The notes under the pieces are model-generated. The model searched no databases and had not been told where the DNA came from. It saw nothing but the letters and a program-made list of their open reading frames with translations. This document shows positions 1-8,931 of a stretch of DNA of 64,000 nt, piece by piece. The stretch is from Lysinibacillus fusiformis. Lineage in GTDB: Bacteria; Bacillota; Bacilli; Bacillales_A; Planococcaceae. The stretch lies in the NCBI RefSeq assembly GCF_003049525.1, contig NZ_PYWL01000003.1:124001-188000 (forward strand), in the 5' to 3' direction. Each line of letters starts with the position of its first letter. Position 1 is the first letter of the stretch. Both the position numbers and the translations under genes were made by a program.

Positions 1-2
1 GA

Positions 3-686
3 CAGCTCCGTAAAAAAAAGCCAGCTGCCTATATGTATTATGTAGAATTTGAAGATTATGTAGTTTTAGGAACATCTCCTGAAAGTCTAATACGAGTGAC
101 AGGAGAACGAGTAATTGCAACCCCGACAGAGGGAACATACCCACGAGGAGGAACGAAAAGCGACGACTTAGAAAATGAACGAAAACTATGTAATCATCTA
201 GAGATTAGAAAATCACATGCCCTCCTTGTGAGCGCAGTGCAGAAAGAGCTACAGTCAGTTTGTTTTCGGGATTCCCTTCAGGTGATTGATGCTATGCGTA
301 TTGAGAGATCGAAGCAAGCTTTACACATGACTTCTAGAATAGAGGGACGTCTGTTGCCAATGCTTCATGCCCTTGATGTATTAGCAGCAATGCTACCACC
401 ATATTCAACTACAGGGATACCTAAGGAACAGGAAACCTATTATTTGGAAAAATGGCATCATAATGCGGGTATTTTTGGCGGAGCTCTCGGCTTCATTGGT
501 TTTAATGGGCAGTTGGATTTTGCTTTAGCTGGGCAATCCATTGTGGTGAAACAGACAATGATGCATTTGCAATCGACCATTGCGGTTACAAAATATACGG
601 ACGTATTAAGAGTTTTACAGCAGGTGGAAGAGGAAGAACGAGTATATTTACAGTTATTGGCGAATAATGGAGGGCAAAACGAATGA
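3..686 (+). CDS. trpE: Anthranilate synthase component I (TrpE), C-terminal part, divergent
   Basis: This is the 3' end of a chorismate-binding enzyme gene that begins before the window; the frame is open from base 3, so the ATG at 33 is internal. The residues fit the C-terminal TrpE fold: AYMYYVEF, LGTSPESLIR, PTEGTYPRGG, FGGALGFIGFNGQLD. In the family, component I converts chorismate plus ammonia from a glutaminase subunit to anthranilate. Several residues I expect are changed: GTRPRG reads GTYPRG, the AEH glutamate that binds Mg reads SH, DLARND reads SAVQKE, the IRT arginine reads GQS, and the GAGIV segment is absent. The position directly before trpD argues for TrpE. Whether it is active, weakened or specialised cannot be decided from sequence alone. 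No trpG follows, as in Bacillus where the glutaminase is shared with folate synthesis. Confidence 0.75.
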   Translation, partial: QLRKKKPAAYMYYVEFEDYVVLGTSPESLIRVTGERVIATPTEGTYPRGGTKSDDLENERKLCNHLEIRKSHALLVSAVQKELQSVCFRDSLQVIDAMRIERSKQALHMTSRIEGRLLPMLHALDVLAAMLPPYSTTGIPKEQETYYLEKWHHNAGIFGGALGFIGFNGQLDFALAGQSIVVKQTMMHLQSTIAVTKYTDVLRVLQQVEEEERVYLQLLANNGGQNE

Positions 687-1714
687 AGCATTTACAGCGG
701 AAAGTGTTGCAAGGAGAGCATTTAATGTATGAAGAAATGCTGGAGGTGGCGCAATGGATATTTCAGGATGACACCCCTAAAGATGAAATCGCAAGCTTTT
801 TAACAGCCCTATCTATAAAGGGGGAGACGGCTCATGAAGTAGCGGCATTAGCAACAACTATGCGGTCATTTGCCCGTGATGTCCCGGTAAAAGAAGGGGA
901 TTACATGGATAATTGCGGTACTGGTGGTGATGGTCTTCATACATTTAATATCAGTACTGCCTCTGCATTCGTGCTAGCGGGAGCTGGTGTTAAAATCGCC
1001 AAGCATGGAAATCGTAAAATTTCGTCTTCCTCTGGCAGCTCGGACGTTTTAGAGGCATTAGGCATTCATACAGATATGACAATTCCACAAACGGTAGATT
1101 TATTGGAGAAAGAAGGCATTGCTTTTTTATATGCACCGAATATCCATCCTAAACTAAGAAGGATTGGGGAGGTGCGACGTGCACTAGGTCGACCAACCAT
1201 CTTTAATCTAGTTGGCCCTTTAACAAATCCTGTAACCCTTTCAACACAATTTACAGGCATTAATCGTCCCCATTTTGTCATGGAGTATGCTTCTGTTCTA
1301 CAAATGCTAGGACGGGAGCGTGCCATTGTAGTATCAGGTCCTCAAGGGCTAGACGAAGCTTCCTTAGCAGGGCAAAATACATTGGTTTTACTAGATAAAG
1401 GAGATTTGATTCCATTCTCATTGACCGCAGAGGATGTCGGTCTTCGCTCGGCACCATTAGAGGCCATTCGTGGTGGCAATGCTGATGAAAATGCGGTAAT
1501 AATGAAAAAATTATTGGCTGGGGAGCAGAGTGCCTACTTAAATACGGTATTGTTAAATGCCGGAATTGGATTATTCGGTTATGGTCAGGCAGAAACGATT
1601 AAAGAGGGTGTGGCTATGGCGAAAGACAGTATTAGCAGTGGGCGAGCCCTACAAAAATTAGCAAAGGTTGTAGCTTATAGTGAGCAATTAAAAGGAGTGA
1701 AGGTTGGACAATGA
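683..1714 (+). CDS. trpD: Anthranilate phosphoribosyltransferase TrpD
   Basis: TrpD transfers phosphoribose from PRPP to anthranilate, the second committed step to tryptophan, in the cytoplasm. The 343-residue protein has the family length and the PRPP/Mg signatures: GTGGDG at residues 79-84, NIST at 89-92 and the KHGNRKISSSSGSSD loop at 107-121. The helical N-terminal domain precedes the nucleoside-phosphorylase-like domain. The ATG overlaps the trpE stop in an ATGA junction, and a GGAGGG ribosome site lies inside trpE, so translation is probably coupled. All expected motifs are intact, unlike the upstream TrpE fragment. Confidence 0.97.
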   Translation: MKHLQRKVLQGEHLMYEEMLEVAQWIFQDDTPKDEIASFLTALSIKGETAHEVAALATTMRSFARDVPVKEGDYMDNCGTGGDGLHTFNISTASAFVLAGAGVKIAKHGNRKISSSSGSSDVLEALGIHTDMTIPQTVDLLEKEGIAFLYAPNIHPKLRRIGEVRRALGRPTIFNLVGPLTNPVTLSTQFTGINRPHFVMEYASVLQMLGRERAIVVSGPQGLDEASLAGQNTLVLLDKGDLIPFSLTAEDVGLRSAPLEAIRGGNADENAVIMKKLLAGEQSAYLNTVLLNAGIGLFGYGQAETIKEGVAMAKDSISSGRALQKLAKVVAYSEQLKGVKVGQ

Positions 1715-2502
1715 ATATTCTTCAAAAAATACTTCAGCAAAAGAGGATAGAGGTAGGAGCATTATTAGAGCAGCCTGATCCTTTAGCGAATTTTTCAGAA
1801 CAGCAACGCCCTTCGTTATTCCAATCATTACGGCAAGCAAACACATTGCAAGTGATTGCTGAAATGAAACGTGCTTCACCTTCCAAAGGGTTAATTGCTG
1901 GTGGGGCAGACCCAGTTGCCCAAGCAAAAGTTTATGCTCAGGCAGGAGCAGCAGCTATTTCTGTATTAACGGACAAGGAATTTTTTAAAGGTTCCTTTGA
2001 AGATTTAGCTGCAGTTGCTCGTACTGTGGATACGCCACTTCTTTGTAAAGATTTTATGGTGGATCGAGTGCAAATTCGATTTGCGAAGGCAGCAGGCGCA
2101 TCAATAATTTTATTGATCGTGGCAGCATTAACGGATGAAGCTTTACGTGATTTATATAGCTACGCAACGAGCTTAGGCTTAGAGGTTTTAGTGGAAGTGC
2201 ATGATAGTGAGGAGCTCGAACGTGCCCTTGCAGTCGATGCGAAATTGATTGGCGTTAATAATCGAGATTTACGCACTTTTGAAGTCAATTTACAGCGAAC
2301 AAAGGAGATTGCAGAAGCCTTTCCGTTTGATGAGGAACATCTATTAATTAGTGAAAGTGGTATTTGGTCGCAGGACGATGCGAAACAAGTGGCGGCTATG
2401 GGCGCTAGTGGCGTTCTTGTTGGAGAAGCATTAATGCGGAGCGGAGATGTAGGGCTAGCACTCAGACGTTTACAAGTTCAAACCGAGGAGACGTCAGTAT
2501 GA
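1711..2502 (+). CDS. trpC: Indole-3-glycerol phosphate synthase TrpC
   Basis: This TIM-barrel enzyme closes and decarboxylates carboxyphenylamino-deoxyribulose phosphate to indole-3-glycerol phosphate. The 263-residue length is typical. Visible signatures are IAEMKRASPSKG near residues 49-60 with the catalytic lysine, LCKDFMVD, IGVNNRDLRTFEV and LLISESGI near the C-terminus. It is a monofunctional protein, because trpF is a separate gene here as in Bacillus. The start overlaps the trpD stop by four bases (ATGA) behind an AAGGAGTG site. Confidence 0.97.
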   Translation: MNILQKILQQKRIEVGALLEQPDPLANFSEQQRPSLFQSLRQANTLQVIAEMKRASPSKGLIAGGADPVAQAKVYAQAGAAAISVLTDKEFFKGSFEDLAAVARTVDTPLLCKDFMVDRVQIRFAKAAGASIILLIVAALTDEALRDLYSYATSLGLEVLVEVHDSEELERALAVDAKLIGVNNRDLRTFEVNLQRTKEIAEAFPFDEEHLLISESGIWSQDDAKQVAAMGASGVLVGEALMRSGDVGLALRRLQVQTEETSV

Positions 2503-3113
2503 CAAAAGTTAAAATTTGTGGATTACAAGAATTAGAACATATCCAAACAGCAATTCATGCTGGTGCAGATGCTGTGGGCTTTGTTTTTGCACCAAGTAAA
2601 CGTCGTGTATCCATTGAACAAGCACAGCTGTTAGCAAAGCAAGTGCCACAAGGTATTTTGAAAATTGGTGTCTTTGTCAATCCAACTCCTGCTGAATTAC
2701 AGGAAGCAGTTGAGCGAGTGCCTTTAGATTACGTGCAATACCATGGAGAGGAAACAGCAGCATTCATTGTTGAACAAGGTTATCCGGCTATAAAAGCATT
2801 ATCTATACGGACAAAAGAGGATGTGCAAGCCGCTGCTAATTATCAGGTGGACTATTATTTATTCGATGCCCCTGGGACTGATTTTAAGGGTGGAAGTGGT
2901 CGAACTTTTGACTGGACTTTACTTGATGAAGTGGGAATTCCACGAGAAAGATTAATACTTGCTGGTGGATTGAAGGCGGAGAATATTGAAGGAGCCATTA
3001 CAGATGTAGACCCTCACATGGTGGATGTATCCAGTGGTGTAGAAACAAATGGCATAAAGGATCATAAAAAAATACGGACATTTTTACAAATGGCAAAGAG
3101 GGGGCATAGATAA
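2499..3113 (+). CDS. trpF: Phosphoribosylanthranilate isomerase TrpF
   Basis: TrpF performs the Amadori rearrangement of phosphoribosylanthranilate in the tryptophan pathway. It is a 204-residue TIM barrel with KICGLQE at the start (catalytic Cys), [11 protein letters not shown], the DYVQYHG strand, an Asp in LFDAPG and the phosphate-binding GGLKAENI and VDVSSGVE segments near the end. It overlaps the trpC stop by ATGA and its own TAA shares a base with the trpB ATG, which keeps the operon fully coupled. Confidence 0.97.
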   Translation: MTKVKICGLQELEHIQTAIHAGADAVGFVFAPSKRRVSIEQAQLLAKQVPQGILKIGVFVNPTPAELQEAVERVPLDYVQYHGEETAAFIVEQGYPAIKALSIRTKEDVQAAANYQVDYYLFDAPGTDFKGGSGRTFDWTLLDEVGIPRERLILAGGLKAENIEGAITDVDPHMVDVSSGVETNGIKDHKKIRTFLQMAKRGHR

Positions 3114-4324
3114 TGACAGTTTCGATAGCCAATAGTGTACCAACAAAGGATGGGCGGTTCGGCCAATTTGGTGGGCGGTTTGTACCTGAAACATTAATGA
3201 CAGCCTTGCTAGAATTAGAGACTGCTTATGAGGAAGCAATAAAAGATGCAGCGTTTACAGAGGAGCTATCCTATTATTTAAAGGACTATGTGGGACGTGA
3301 AACCCCGCTTTATTTCGCAGAAAATTTAACAAAGAAGCTTGGTGGAGCGAAAATCTATTTAAAGCGTGAAGATTTAAATCATACAGGTGCTCATAAAATT
3401 AATAACGCGATCGGCCAGGCCCTCCTTGCCAAACGAATGGGGAAAAAGAAAATTGTTGCGGAGACAGGAGCTGGGCAACATGGAGTAGCAACGGCTACCG
3501 CTTGTGCCTTATTAAATCTTGAATGTGTAGTTTTTATGGGCGCTGAAGACATCAAACGTCAGCAGTTAAATGTTTTTCGTATGGAGCTACTTGGAACGAA
3601 GGTTCAGTCGGTGGAAAGCGGGTCAAAAACTTTAAAGGATGCTGTAAATGCTGCTTTGCGCTACTGGGTAACAAATGTGGAGGATACGCATTATATTTTA
3701 GGCTCTGCGTTAGGCCCACACCCATTTCCAAAAATTGTCCGGGACTTTCAGCGTATTATCGGGGTAGAAACAAGGACACAAATTTTGCAAAAGGAAGGTC
3801 GTTTACCAGATGCAGTTGTAGCTTGTATTGGTGGAGGTAGTAATGCAATTGGCATGTTTCATCCATTCGTTGACGATGAATCAGTTGCCTTATATGGTGT
3901 AGAGGCAGCAGGAAGTGGTCTTGAAACGGGGCGGCATGCTGCAGCCATTGCAGGTGGACAATTGGGTGTATTACATGGTGCTTACATGTATTTATTACAA
4001 GATGAAAATGGCTTTGTTCAAGAAGCACACTCTATTTCAGCAGGATTAGACTATCCAGGAAAAGGGCCGGAACATTGTTATTTACATGAGATGGGTCGAG
4101 CGCAATTTGACTCTATCACAGATGCTGAAGCATTAGAAGGCTTACAATTATTAAGTCGAACAGAGGGCATACTTCCCGCACTGGAAAGTTCCCACGCTAT
4201 TGCTTATACAGCAAAGCTTGCTAAAACTATGCCGAATGACAGCATTATTGTGGTGTGCTTATCTGGCCGAGGGGATAAAGATGTACACACGGTTCGTGCG
4301 GCACTAGGGGGGGATCTGAAATGA
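3113..4324 (+). CDS. trpB: Tryptophan synthase beta chain TrpB
   Basis: TrpB is the PLP-dependent subunit that condenses indole with serine to form tryptophan inside the alpha2-beta2 complex. The 403-residue length is standard. Lys95 in [10 protein letters not shown] is the Schiff-base lysine, and [10 protein letters not shown] is the PLP phosphate loop. [12 protein letters not shown] at the N-terminus is typical of TrpB1. The ATG overlaps the trpF stop (TAATG) behind an AGAGGGGG site. It feeds directly into trpA with another ATGA junction. Confidence 0.98.
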   Translation: MTVSIANSVPTKDGRFGQFGGRFVPETLMTALLELETAYEEAIKDAAFTEELSYYLKDYVGRETPLYFAENLTKKLGGAKIYLKREDLNHTGAHKINNAIGQALLAKRMGKKKIVAETGAGQHGVATATACALLNLECVVFMGAEDIKRQQLNVFRMELLGTKVQSVESGSKTLKDAVNAALRYWVTNVEDTHYILGSALGPHPFPKIVRDFQRIIGVETRTQILQKEGRLPDAVVACIGGGSNAIGMFHPFVDDESVALYGVEAAGSGLETGRHAAAIAGGQLGVLHGAYMYLLQDENGFVQEAHSISAGLDYPGKGPEHCYLHEMGRAQFDSITDAEALEGLQLLSRTEGILPALESSHAIAYTAKLAKTMPNDSIIVVCLSGRGDKDVHTVRAALGGDLK

Positions 4325-5115
4325 CGACTTTACAACAGGCGATTGACCAGACAAAGCTTGCAGGACATAAGGCTTTTATACCGTATATGATGGCAGGCGA
4401 TGGGGGATTAGAAACAGTCAAGCCAACGATCTTAAAGCTACAGCAGCTGGGTGTAACAGCTATTGAAGTAGGCATTCCCTTTACAGACCCTGTTGCAGAT
4501 GGTCCAACAATTGAACGGGCTGGAGAACGAGCATTAGTAGCGGGTGTAACGTTGAGGAAAGTATTACAAGCTCTCGCTTCATTTAAAGAGGAAATAACTG
4601 TCCCATTAGTCATCATGACTTATTTTAATCCCGTATTAGCATATGGCTTGGAGGCTTTTGCTCAAGCTTGTGTAGCTGGAGGAGTCAAAGGAATAATCGT
4701 ACCCGATGTGCCATTAGAGGAAAGTGGGATTTTACGAGAGGCCTTAAATCCACATAGCATTGATGTCATCCAGCTTGTATCATTAACAAGTCCTCCTGAA
4801 CGCATTACTCGTATTGCTGCTGCAAGCCAAGGATTTGTTTACGCAGTCACTGTAAATGGAATTACAGGGGAACGATCCAATTTTGCTACTAATTTAGAAC
4901 AACATTTTGCAAGCTTGCGTCAGGCAAGTCCAATCCCAGTACTAGCGGGATTTGGCATTTCAACGCCAGAGCAAGTGAAAAGTATGGGAATGTTGGGAGA
5001 TGGGGTCATCGTTGGAAGTGCCGTTGTGACAGCCTTACATGAAGGCAGGATGGAAGCAATAGAAGCATTAATAGCCGCTTCAAAAGGCATTTATGAAAAG
5101 TCTACTCTTTACTAG
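4321..5115 (+). CDS. trpA: Tryptophan synthase alpha chain TrpA
   Basis: TrpA cleaves indole-3-glycerol phosphate and passes indole through a tunnel to TrpB. Both catalytic residues sit at the canonical numbers: Glu49 (AIEVGIPF) and Asp60 (PVADGP). The phosphate-binding GFGIST and GVIVGSAVV segments are present. The protein has 264 residues and a start overlapping trpB. Its stop codon lies in the loop of the operon terminator, so the last codons are part of the hairpin stem. Confidence 0.97.
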   Translation: MTTLQQAIDQTKLAGHKAFIPYMMAGDGGLETVKPTILKLQQLGVTAIEVGIPFTDPVADGPTIERAGERALVAGVTLRKVLQALASFKEEITVPLVIMTYFNPVLAYGLEAFAQACVAGGVKGIIVPDVPLEESGILREALNPHSIDVIQLVSLTSPPERITRIAAASQGFVYAVTVNGITGERSNFATNLEQHFASLRQASPIPVLAGFGISTPEQVKSMGMLGDGVIVGSAVVTALHEGRMEAIEALIAASKGIYEKSTLY

Positions 5116-5128
5116 AGTGGGCTTTTTT
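5097..5128 (+). terminator. Terminator of the trp operon, overlapping the trpA stop
   Basis: A 12-bp stem pairs 5097-5108 with 5114-5125 (two G-U pairs), has a 5-base loop, and runs into T6. The trpA TAG spans the loop and right arm, so trpA translation ends within the hairpin. This is an ordinary intrinsic terminator. Confidence 0.85.
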
Positions 5129-5136
5129 GCTGTGTA

Positions 5137-5281
5137 GTGGATAGCGTGGGGGGGAGTGATGGATAGAAGGGTCAAAGTGACGGATAGCAAGGGGGAAGTG
5201 ACGGATAGCAGGAGCAAAGTGACGGATAGCAAGGGGGAAGTGACGGATAGCAGGAGCAAAGTGATGGATAGCATGCTGAAA
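5137..5281. repeat. Seven 21-bp tandem repeats between trpA and recJ
   Basis: Units at about 5137 (imperfect), 5156, 5177, 5198, 5219, 5240 and 5261 share the core GTGACGGATAGC. Units at 5177/5219 are identical to each other, as are 5198/5240, which gives a 42-bp higher-order period. Because 21 is divisible by 3, all six frames look repetitive; short reading frames across it (for example GTG at 5156, 61 codons) have no convincing ribosome site and I treat them as chance. Confidence 0.9.
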
Positions 5282-5378
5282 CAGAGACATAGCCTTACTT
5301 GGATAAAACTATCAATCTTACGGATAGTGCGTATCGTGTAGAATTTCGGTATAATAGCTTTCGTAAGGAAGTGAGAAG

Positions 5379-7700
5379 ATGATTCTATCGAAAAAAAGAT
5401 GGCAAGTGGAGCGCCCAGACGTAAATCTTGTACAAGCATTACAAAATGACTTACAACTTTCTGCGATTGCAGCAAAAATTTTAGCAGCGCGAGGCTGTGA
5501 AACAACAGCTGATGCAGAAAGCTTATTAAATATGACAGAAGCGAATGTCCATGACCCTTTTCTCATGCACGGTATGACGGAAGCGGTGGCACGAATTGAG
5601 CAAGCTCTTGATAATGGAGAGAAAATTTTAGTCTACGGCGATTATGATGCCGATGGTGTGACAAGTACGACGGTCATGCTAAATGTTCTATTAAATCTTG
5701 GTGCTGATGTATCGTTTAAAATACCGAATCGTTTTATTCATGGTTATGGGCCACATGAGGCTCTTTTCAGGGAAGCATATGAGGAGGGTGTGCAGTTAAT
5801 TATCACTGTGGATAATGGGATTTCGGGGATTGAACCTATTCGTGTAGCGAAGGAGCTTGGGCTGGATGTCATTGTGACCGATCACCATGAACCAGGGGAG
5901 GAATTACCACCAGCAGATATCATTTTACATCCACGTATACCTGAAGGGCATTATCCTTTTGGAGAGCTTGCTGGTGTAGGTGTAGCTTTTAAGCTTGCAC
6001 ATGCTCTATACGGAGAACTACCAACTCATTTATTAGAATATGTTGCGATTGGCACGGTGGCTGATTTGGTGCCATTAGTGGATGAAAATCGTTATCTCGT
6101 TAAACGAGGGATAGAGGAAATGCGTCGTTCTCTTAGTCCATGGGTACAAGCCATGTGTGATATTGCGAGTACGGAGCAAGCAAAAATTAATGAGGAAACG
6201 ATTGGCTTTTATTTTGGTCCACGCTTTAATGCAGTGGGGCGTCTCGGTGATGCATCGCCAGGTGTCGAATTATTAATGGCAGAGGATAGCGCAAAGGCAA
6301 CAGCATTGGCCAAACAGCTAAATGCCTGCAATACCGAGCGTAAGGATATTGTCAAAAGTATAACGGATGAAGCCATTGCCCTAATTGAAGCAGAGAAGAA
6401 AATTAGCGATTCTTTAGTCCTTGTTGTAGCAGGAGAAGGCTGGAATGCAGGGGTTGTAGGAATCGTTGCTTCACGTCTTGTTGAACAATATTATCGTCCG
6501 ACGATTGTCCTTTCACTTGACCCTGATAAAGGCACAGCAAAAGGCTCTGCACGCAGTATTGAAGGCTTCCATTTATATAATGAATTGGCCAAAAATCGTG
6601 ATATTTTACCTCATTTTGGGGGCCATCCGATGGCAGCGGGGATGACTTTATCAATTGAGCATGTGGATGTACTACGGTCACGCTTGGATACACAGGCAAG
6701 AGCATGTTTAACAGAAGAGCAGTTAACACCTGTGGTACACATCGATATCCCTCTAAGCCTAGATGAAATTTCTGCAGATGCTATTGAAGAAATATCAACA
6801 CTTGGCCCGTATGGTACCGATTTTCCGAAGCCAGTTTATGTGCTTGAGGACGTTGAAATATCTTCGATGCGAAAAATTGGAGCAGCTGAGAACCATATAA
6901 AAATGGAATTAACGAATGGCTATGACAAATTAGATAGTGTTGGTTTCCATAAGGGCCATTTACATGATGAATTAACGTATGGCATAAAAGTGTCCTTTAT
7001 TGGTGATTTGCAAATTAACGAGTGGCAGGGTCGTAAAAAAGCTCAATTTATGATTGAAGATGTTCAAACCACTGAATGGCAGCTTTTTGATATTCGTGGT
7101 ATTCGTCAAACGGCTCGCTGGCTCAATACAGTGCCAAAGGAAGAGGCGACATTTATAGCCTTTCGTCCAACAACAATGACCTATTATCAATCGTTAATTG
7201 ATGTTCCTATAATAGTCGTTGATCCAACTCTTTCAAACATCGGACAAAGTGAATATATTGTTCTTTTAGATTTGCCTGAAAACATTCAAAAGCTAGAAGA
7301 GGTTTTACAGAAGACAGCCCCTTCACGCATCTATGCGCATTTTTATATGCCAGATTCACAATACTTTAATGTTTTACCTACCCGAGAGCAATTTGCATGG
7401 TATTATAAATTCTTGAAAAATCGACCAGCATTTCCACTTGATATGCATGTAGCGGACATAGCTAAGCATACTGGATGGCCATTAGAAACATTAAAATTTA
7501 TGACACAGGTGTTTTTTGAGCTTGATTTTGTTAAAATGGAGAGTGGACTGACGACTGTCAACGTGGATGCTCCAAAACAAGCATTGACCGAGGCACCGTC
7601 GTACAAACAACGTTCAGAACAGATTGAAATGGAGCAAATGCTTGTCTATGCTCCTTATATAGAATTAAAACAATGGTTTGATGAACGAATACATGACTAG
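5379..7700 (+). CDS. recJ: Single-stranded-DNA-specific exonuclease RecJ
   Basis: RecJ degrades single-stranded DNA 5' to 3' in recombination and repair. The 773-residue protein matches the long Bacillus form (YrvE) rather than the shorter E. coli protein. DHH-family motifs are visible: DYDADG at 88-93, DNG at 145-147 and TDHHEPG at 167-173, which bind catalytic Mn. A DHHA1 domain with GGHPMAAGM lies near residue 415, followed by an OB-like region and a Firmicute-specific C-terminal extension. AAGGAAGTGAG precedes the ATG. The gene lies just before apt, as in B. subtilis. Confidence 0.95.
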   Translation: MILSKKRWQVERPDVNLVQALQNDLQLSAIAAKILAARGCETTADAESLLNMTEANVHDPFLMHGMTEAVARIEQALDNGEKILVYGDYDADGVTSTTVMLNVLLNLGADVSFKIPNRFIHGYGPHEALFREAYEEGVQLIITVDNGISGIEPIRVAKELGLDVIVTDHHEPGEELPPADIILHPRIPEGHYPFGELAGVGVAFKLAHALYGELPTHLLEYVAIGTVADLVPLVDENRYLVKRGIEEMRRSLSPWVQAMCDIASTEQAKINEETIGFYFGPRFNAVGRLGDASPGVELLMAEDSAKATALAKQLNACNTERKDIVKSITDEAIALIEAEKKISDSLVLVVAGEGWNAGVVGIVASRLVEQYYRPTIVLSLDPDKGTAKGSARSIEGFHLYNELAKNRDILPHFGGHPMAAGMTLSIEHVDVLRSRLDTQARACLTEEQLTPVVHIDIPLSLDEISADAIEEISTLGPYGTDFPKPVYVLEDVEISSMRKIGAAENHIKMELTNGYDKLDSVGFHKGHLHDELTYGIKVSFIGDLQINEWQGRKKAQFMIEDVQTTEWQLFDIRGIRQTARWLNTVPKEEATFIAFRPTTMTYYQSLIDVPIIVVDPTLSNIGQSEYIVLLDLPENIQKLEEVLQKTAPSRIYAHFYMPDSQYFNVLPTREQFAWYYKFLKNRPAFPLDMHVADIAKHTGWPLETLKFMTQVFFELDFVKMESGLTTVNVDAPKQALTEAPSYKQRSEQIEMEQMLVYAPYIELKQWFDERIHD

Positions 7701-7730
7701 ACGAATACGTTTCGTAGGAGGAGCAATAAA

Positions 7731-8243
7731 ATGGATTTAAAGCAATACGTTACAACGGTTGAAAACTGGCCGAAAGAGGGTATTACATTCAGAGATATAA
7801 CTACAATTATGGATCATGGACCGGCATACAAATATGCAACAGATCAAATTGTAGAATATGCAAAAGAACTAGGTGCAGAAATTGTAGTGGGTCCTGAAGC
7901 ACGTGGTTTTATTATTGGGTGCCCAGTTGCCTATGCCCTTGAAATCGGCTTTGCACCTGTTCGCAAACCGGGTAAATTACCACGCGAGGTTATTAGTGCA
8001 GACTATGGTCTTGAATATGGCAAAGATACATTAACTATGCATAATGATGCGATTAAGCCTGGTCAAAAGGTACTAATCTGTGATGATTTACTAGCAACAG
8101 GCGGTACGGTAGAAGCCACTGTTCGTCTAGTGGAACAATTAGGTGGTCAAGTAGTGGGTTGTGCCTTCTTAATTGAACTTTTAGAATTAAATGGTCGTGA
8201 CAAGCTGGGCGACTTAAATATTAAAACTCTTATTCAATATTAA
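7731..8243 (+). CDS. apt: Adenine phosphoribosyltransferase Apt
   Basis: Apt salvages adenine to AMP using PRPP. The 170-residue length is standard. The type I PRTase PRPP loop [13 protein letters not shown] is near residues 114-126, and VGPEARGF and RKPGKLP are the characteristic flexible-loop and adenine-site motifs. A strong AGGAGGAGC site precedes the ATG, 30 bases after recJ. In B. subtilis apt directly precedes relA; here about 4.2 kb of other genes separate them. Confidence 0.97.
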   Translation: MDLKQYVTTVENWPKEGITFRDITTIMDHGPAYKYATDQIVEYAKELGAEIVVGPEARGFIIGCPVAYALEIGFAPVRKPGKLPREVISADYGLEYGKDTLTMHNDAIKPGQKVLICDDLLATGGTVEATVRLVEQLGGQVVGCAFLIELLELNGRDKLGDLNIKTLIQY

Positions 8244-8252
8244 GAGCATTGA

Positions 8253-8282
8253 AAAAAAGCGCCATCACATGGGCGCTTTTTT
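8253..8282. terminator. Bidirectional terminator between apt and the MarR gene
   Basis: Arms 8253-8263 and 8272-8282 pair over 11 bp with an 8-base loop. A-run and T-run flanks let it serve apt on the plus strand and the convergent MarR-type gene on the minus strand. Confidence 0.85.
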
Positions 8283-8739
8283 ATTGTTCGTCGTAGGACT
8301 GAATGATCTTTTGCATTGTTCGCAAAGTATCATAGAAATCAGCATATTTTTCGACACCAATATCATCAACGATTTTATCTTGAATCGTTTTCCAAATGGG
8401 TGCAGCCTCATGCAGCTTCTCTAACCCTTTTTCAGTGAGCATTATATTTTTAGTGCGAGCGTCATGGGGATCACGCTTTAACTCGACGTAGCCATATTGC
8501 TTTAATAGATTGATATTACGTGTCACGGTCGTTTGGTCAAGCAATAAAATTTCACCTAAACGACTAATGGAAACAGCTTGTTGGAGGTCGATATGTGCCA
8601 GCATAGAATATTGAGTCACTTTTAAACCGGTAGGCTGAAGTAATTTATCATATAACTGCGTCACGACCCTTGTTTTTTTTCGAAGGTTTGCACAAACACA
8701 TATTTGTGTGTAATCGATAGTATTCTGTTGATTTTTCAT
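8281..8739 (-). CDS. MarR-family transcriptional regulator
   Basis: This 152-residue protein is a winged-helix MarR-type dimeric repressor. LTQYSMLAH-like and ISRLGEILLLDQTTVTRNINLLKQYGYV form the recognition region, and RDPHDARTKNIMLTEKG is the wing. Near the N-terminus a CVC pair precedes LRKKTRVVTQLYD, an arrangement I associate with one MarR subgroup; whether the cysteines sense anything is unknown. It is divergent from the MFS transporter at 8932, and the shared intergenic region carries palindromes that look like its operators. The likely role is ligand-responsive repression of that transporter and itself. Confidence 0.85.
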   Translation of the reverse strand: MKNQQNTIDYTQICVCANLRKKTRVVTQLYDKLLQPTGLKVTQYSMLAHIDLQQAVSISRLGEILLLDQTTVTRNINLLKQYGYVELKRDPHDARTKNIMLTEKGLEKLHEAAPIWKTIQDKIVDDIGVEKYADFYDTLRTMQKIIQSYDEQ

Positions 8740-8804
8740 GGTCAGTACTCCTTTGAGGGATTCTACTAATTTTAAGTATACACCTAAGCGCTAAAAAATA
8801 CTTA

Positions 8805-8834
8805 TTGACAGCTATCTAATGGAATGGTTACTAT
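8805..8834 (+). promoter_or_regulatory. Sigma-A type promoter of the MFS transporter
   Basis: TTGACA at 8805-8810 and TACTAT at 8829-8834 are separated by 18 bases. It lies just upstream of the palindromes, so a bound repressor would block initiation or escape. Confidence 0.65.
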
Positions 8835-8841
8835 CATTATA

Positions 8842-8903
8842 CATGTATATACATATAAATGAACGAATATACTCTAAAGCATGTATATACATGCTTTTAG
8901 AGT
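8842..8903. promoter_or_regulatory. Paired palindromic operators sharing CATGTATATACAT
   Basis: The 13-mer CATGTATATACAT occurs at 8842-8854 and again at 8880-8892. The second copy sits in a larger near-perfect inverted repeat from 8871 to 8903. The copies are 38 bases apart, between promoter and start codon. They are the best candidates for the binding sites of the adjacent MarR-type regulator (inferred). Confidence 0.65.
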
Positions 8904-8931
8904 GACTTTGACAAGAAAAGTAGGTGGAATA

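Noticed and set aside
5137-5281. Possible CRISPR array
   Set aside because: Units are contiguous 21-mers without unique spacers, and no cas genes are nearby.
5156-5341. 61-codon plus-strand frame through the 21-bp repeats, and 62- and 141-codon minus-strand frames over the same area
   Set aside because: The repetitive protein pattern is a by-product of a period divisible by three, and no ribosome site or family supports translation.
8881-8931. 17-residue N-terminal extension of the MFS transporter
   Set aside because: The codons are the operator palindrome; ATG 8932 has the ribosome site.
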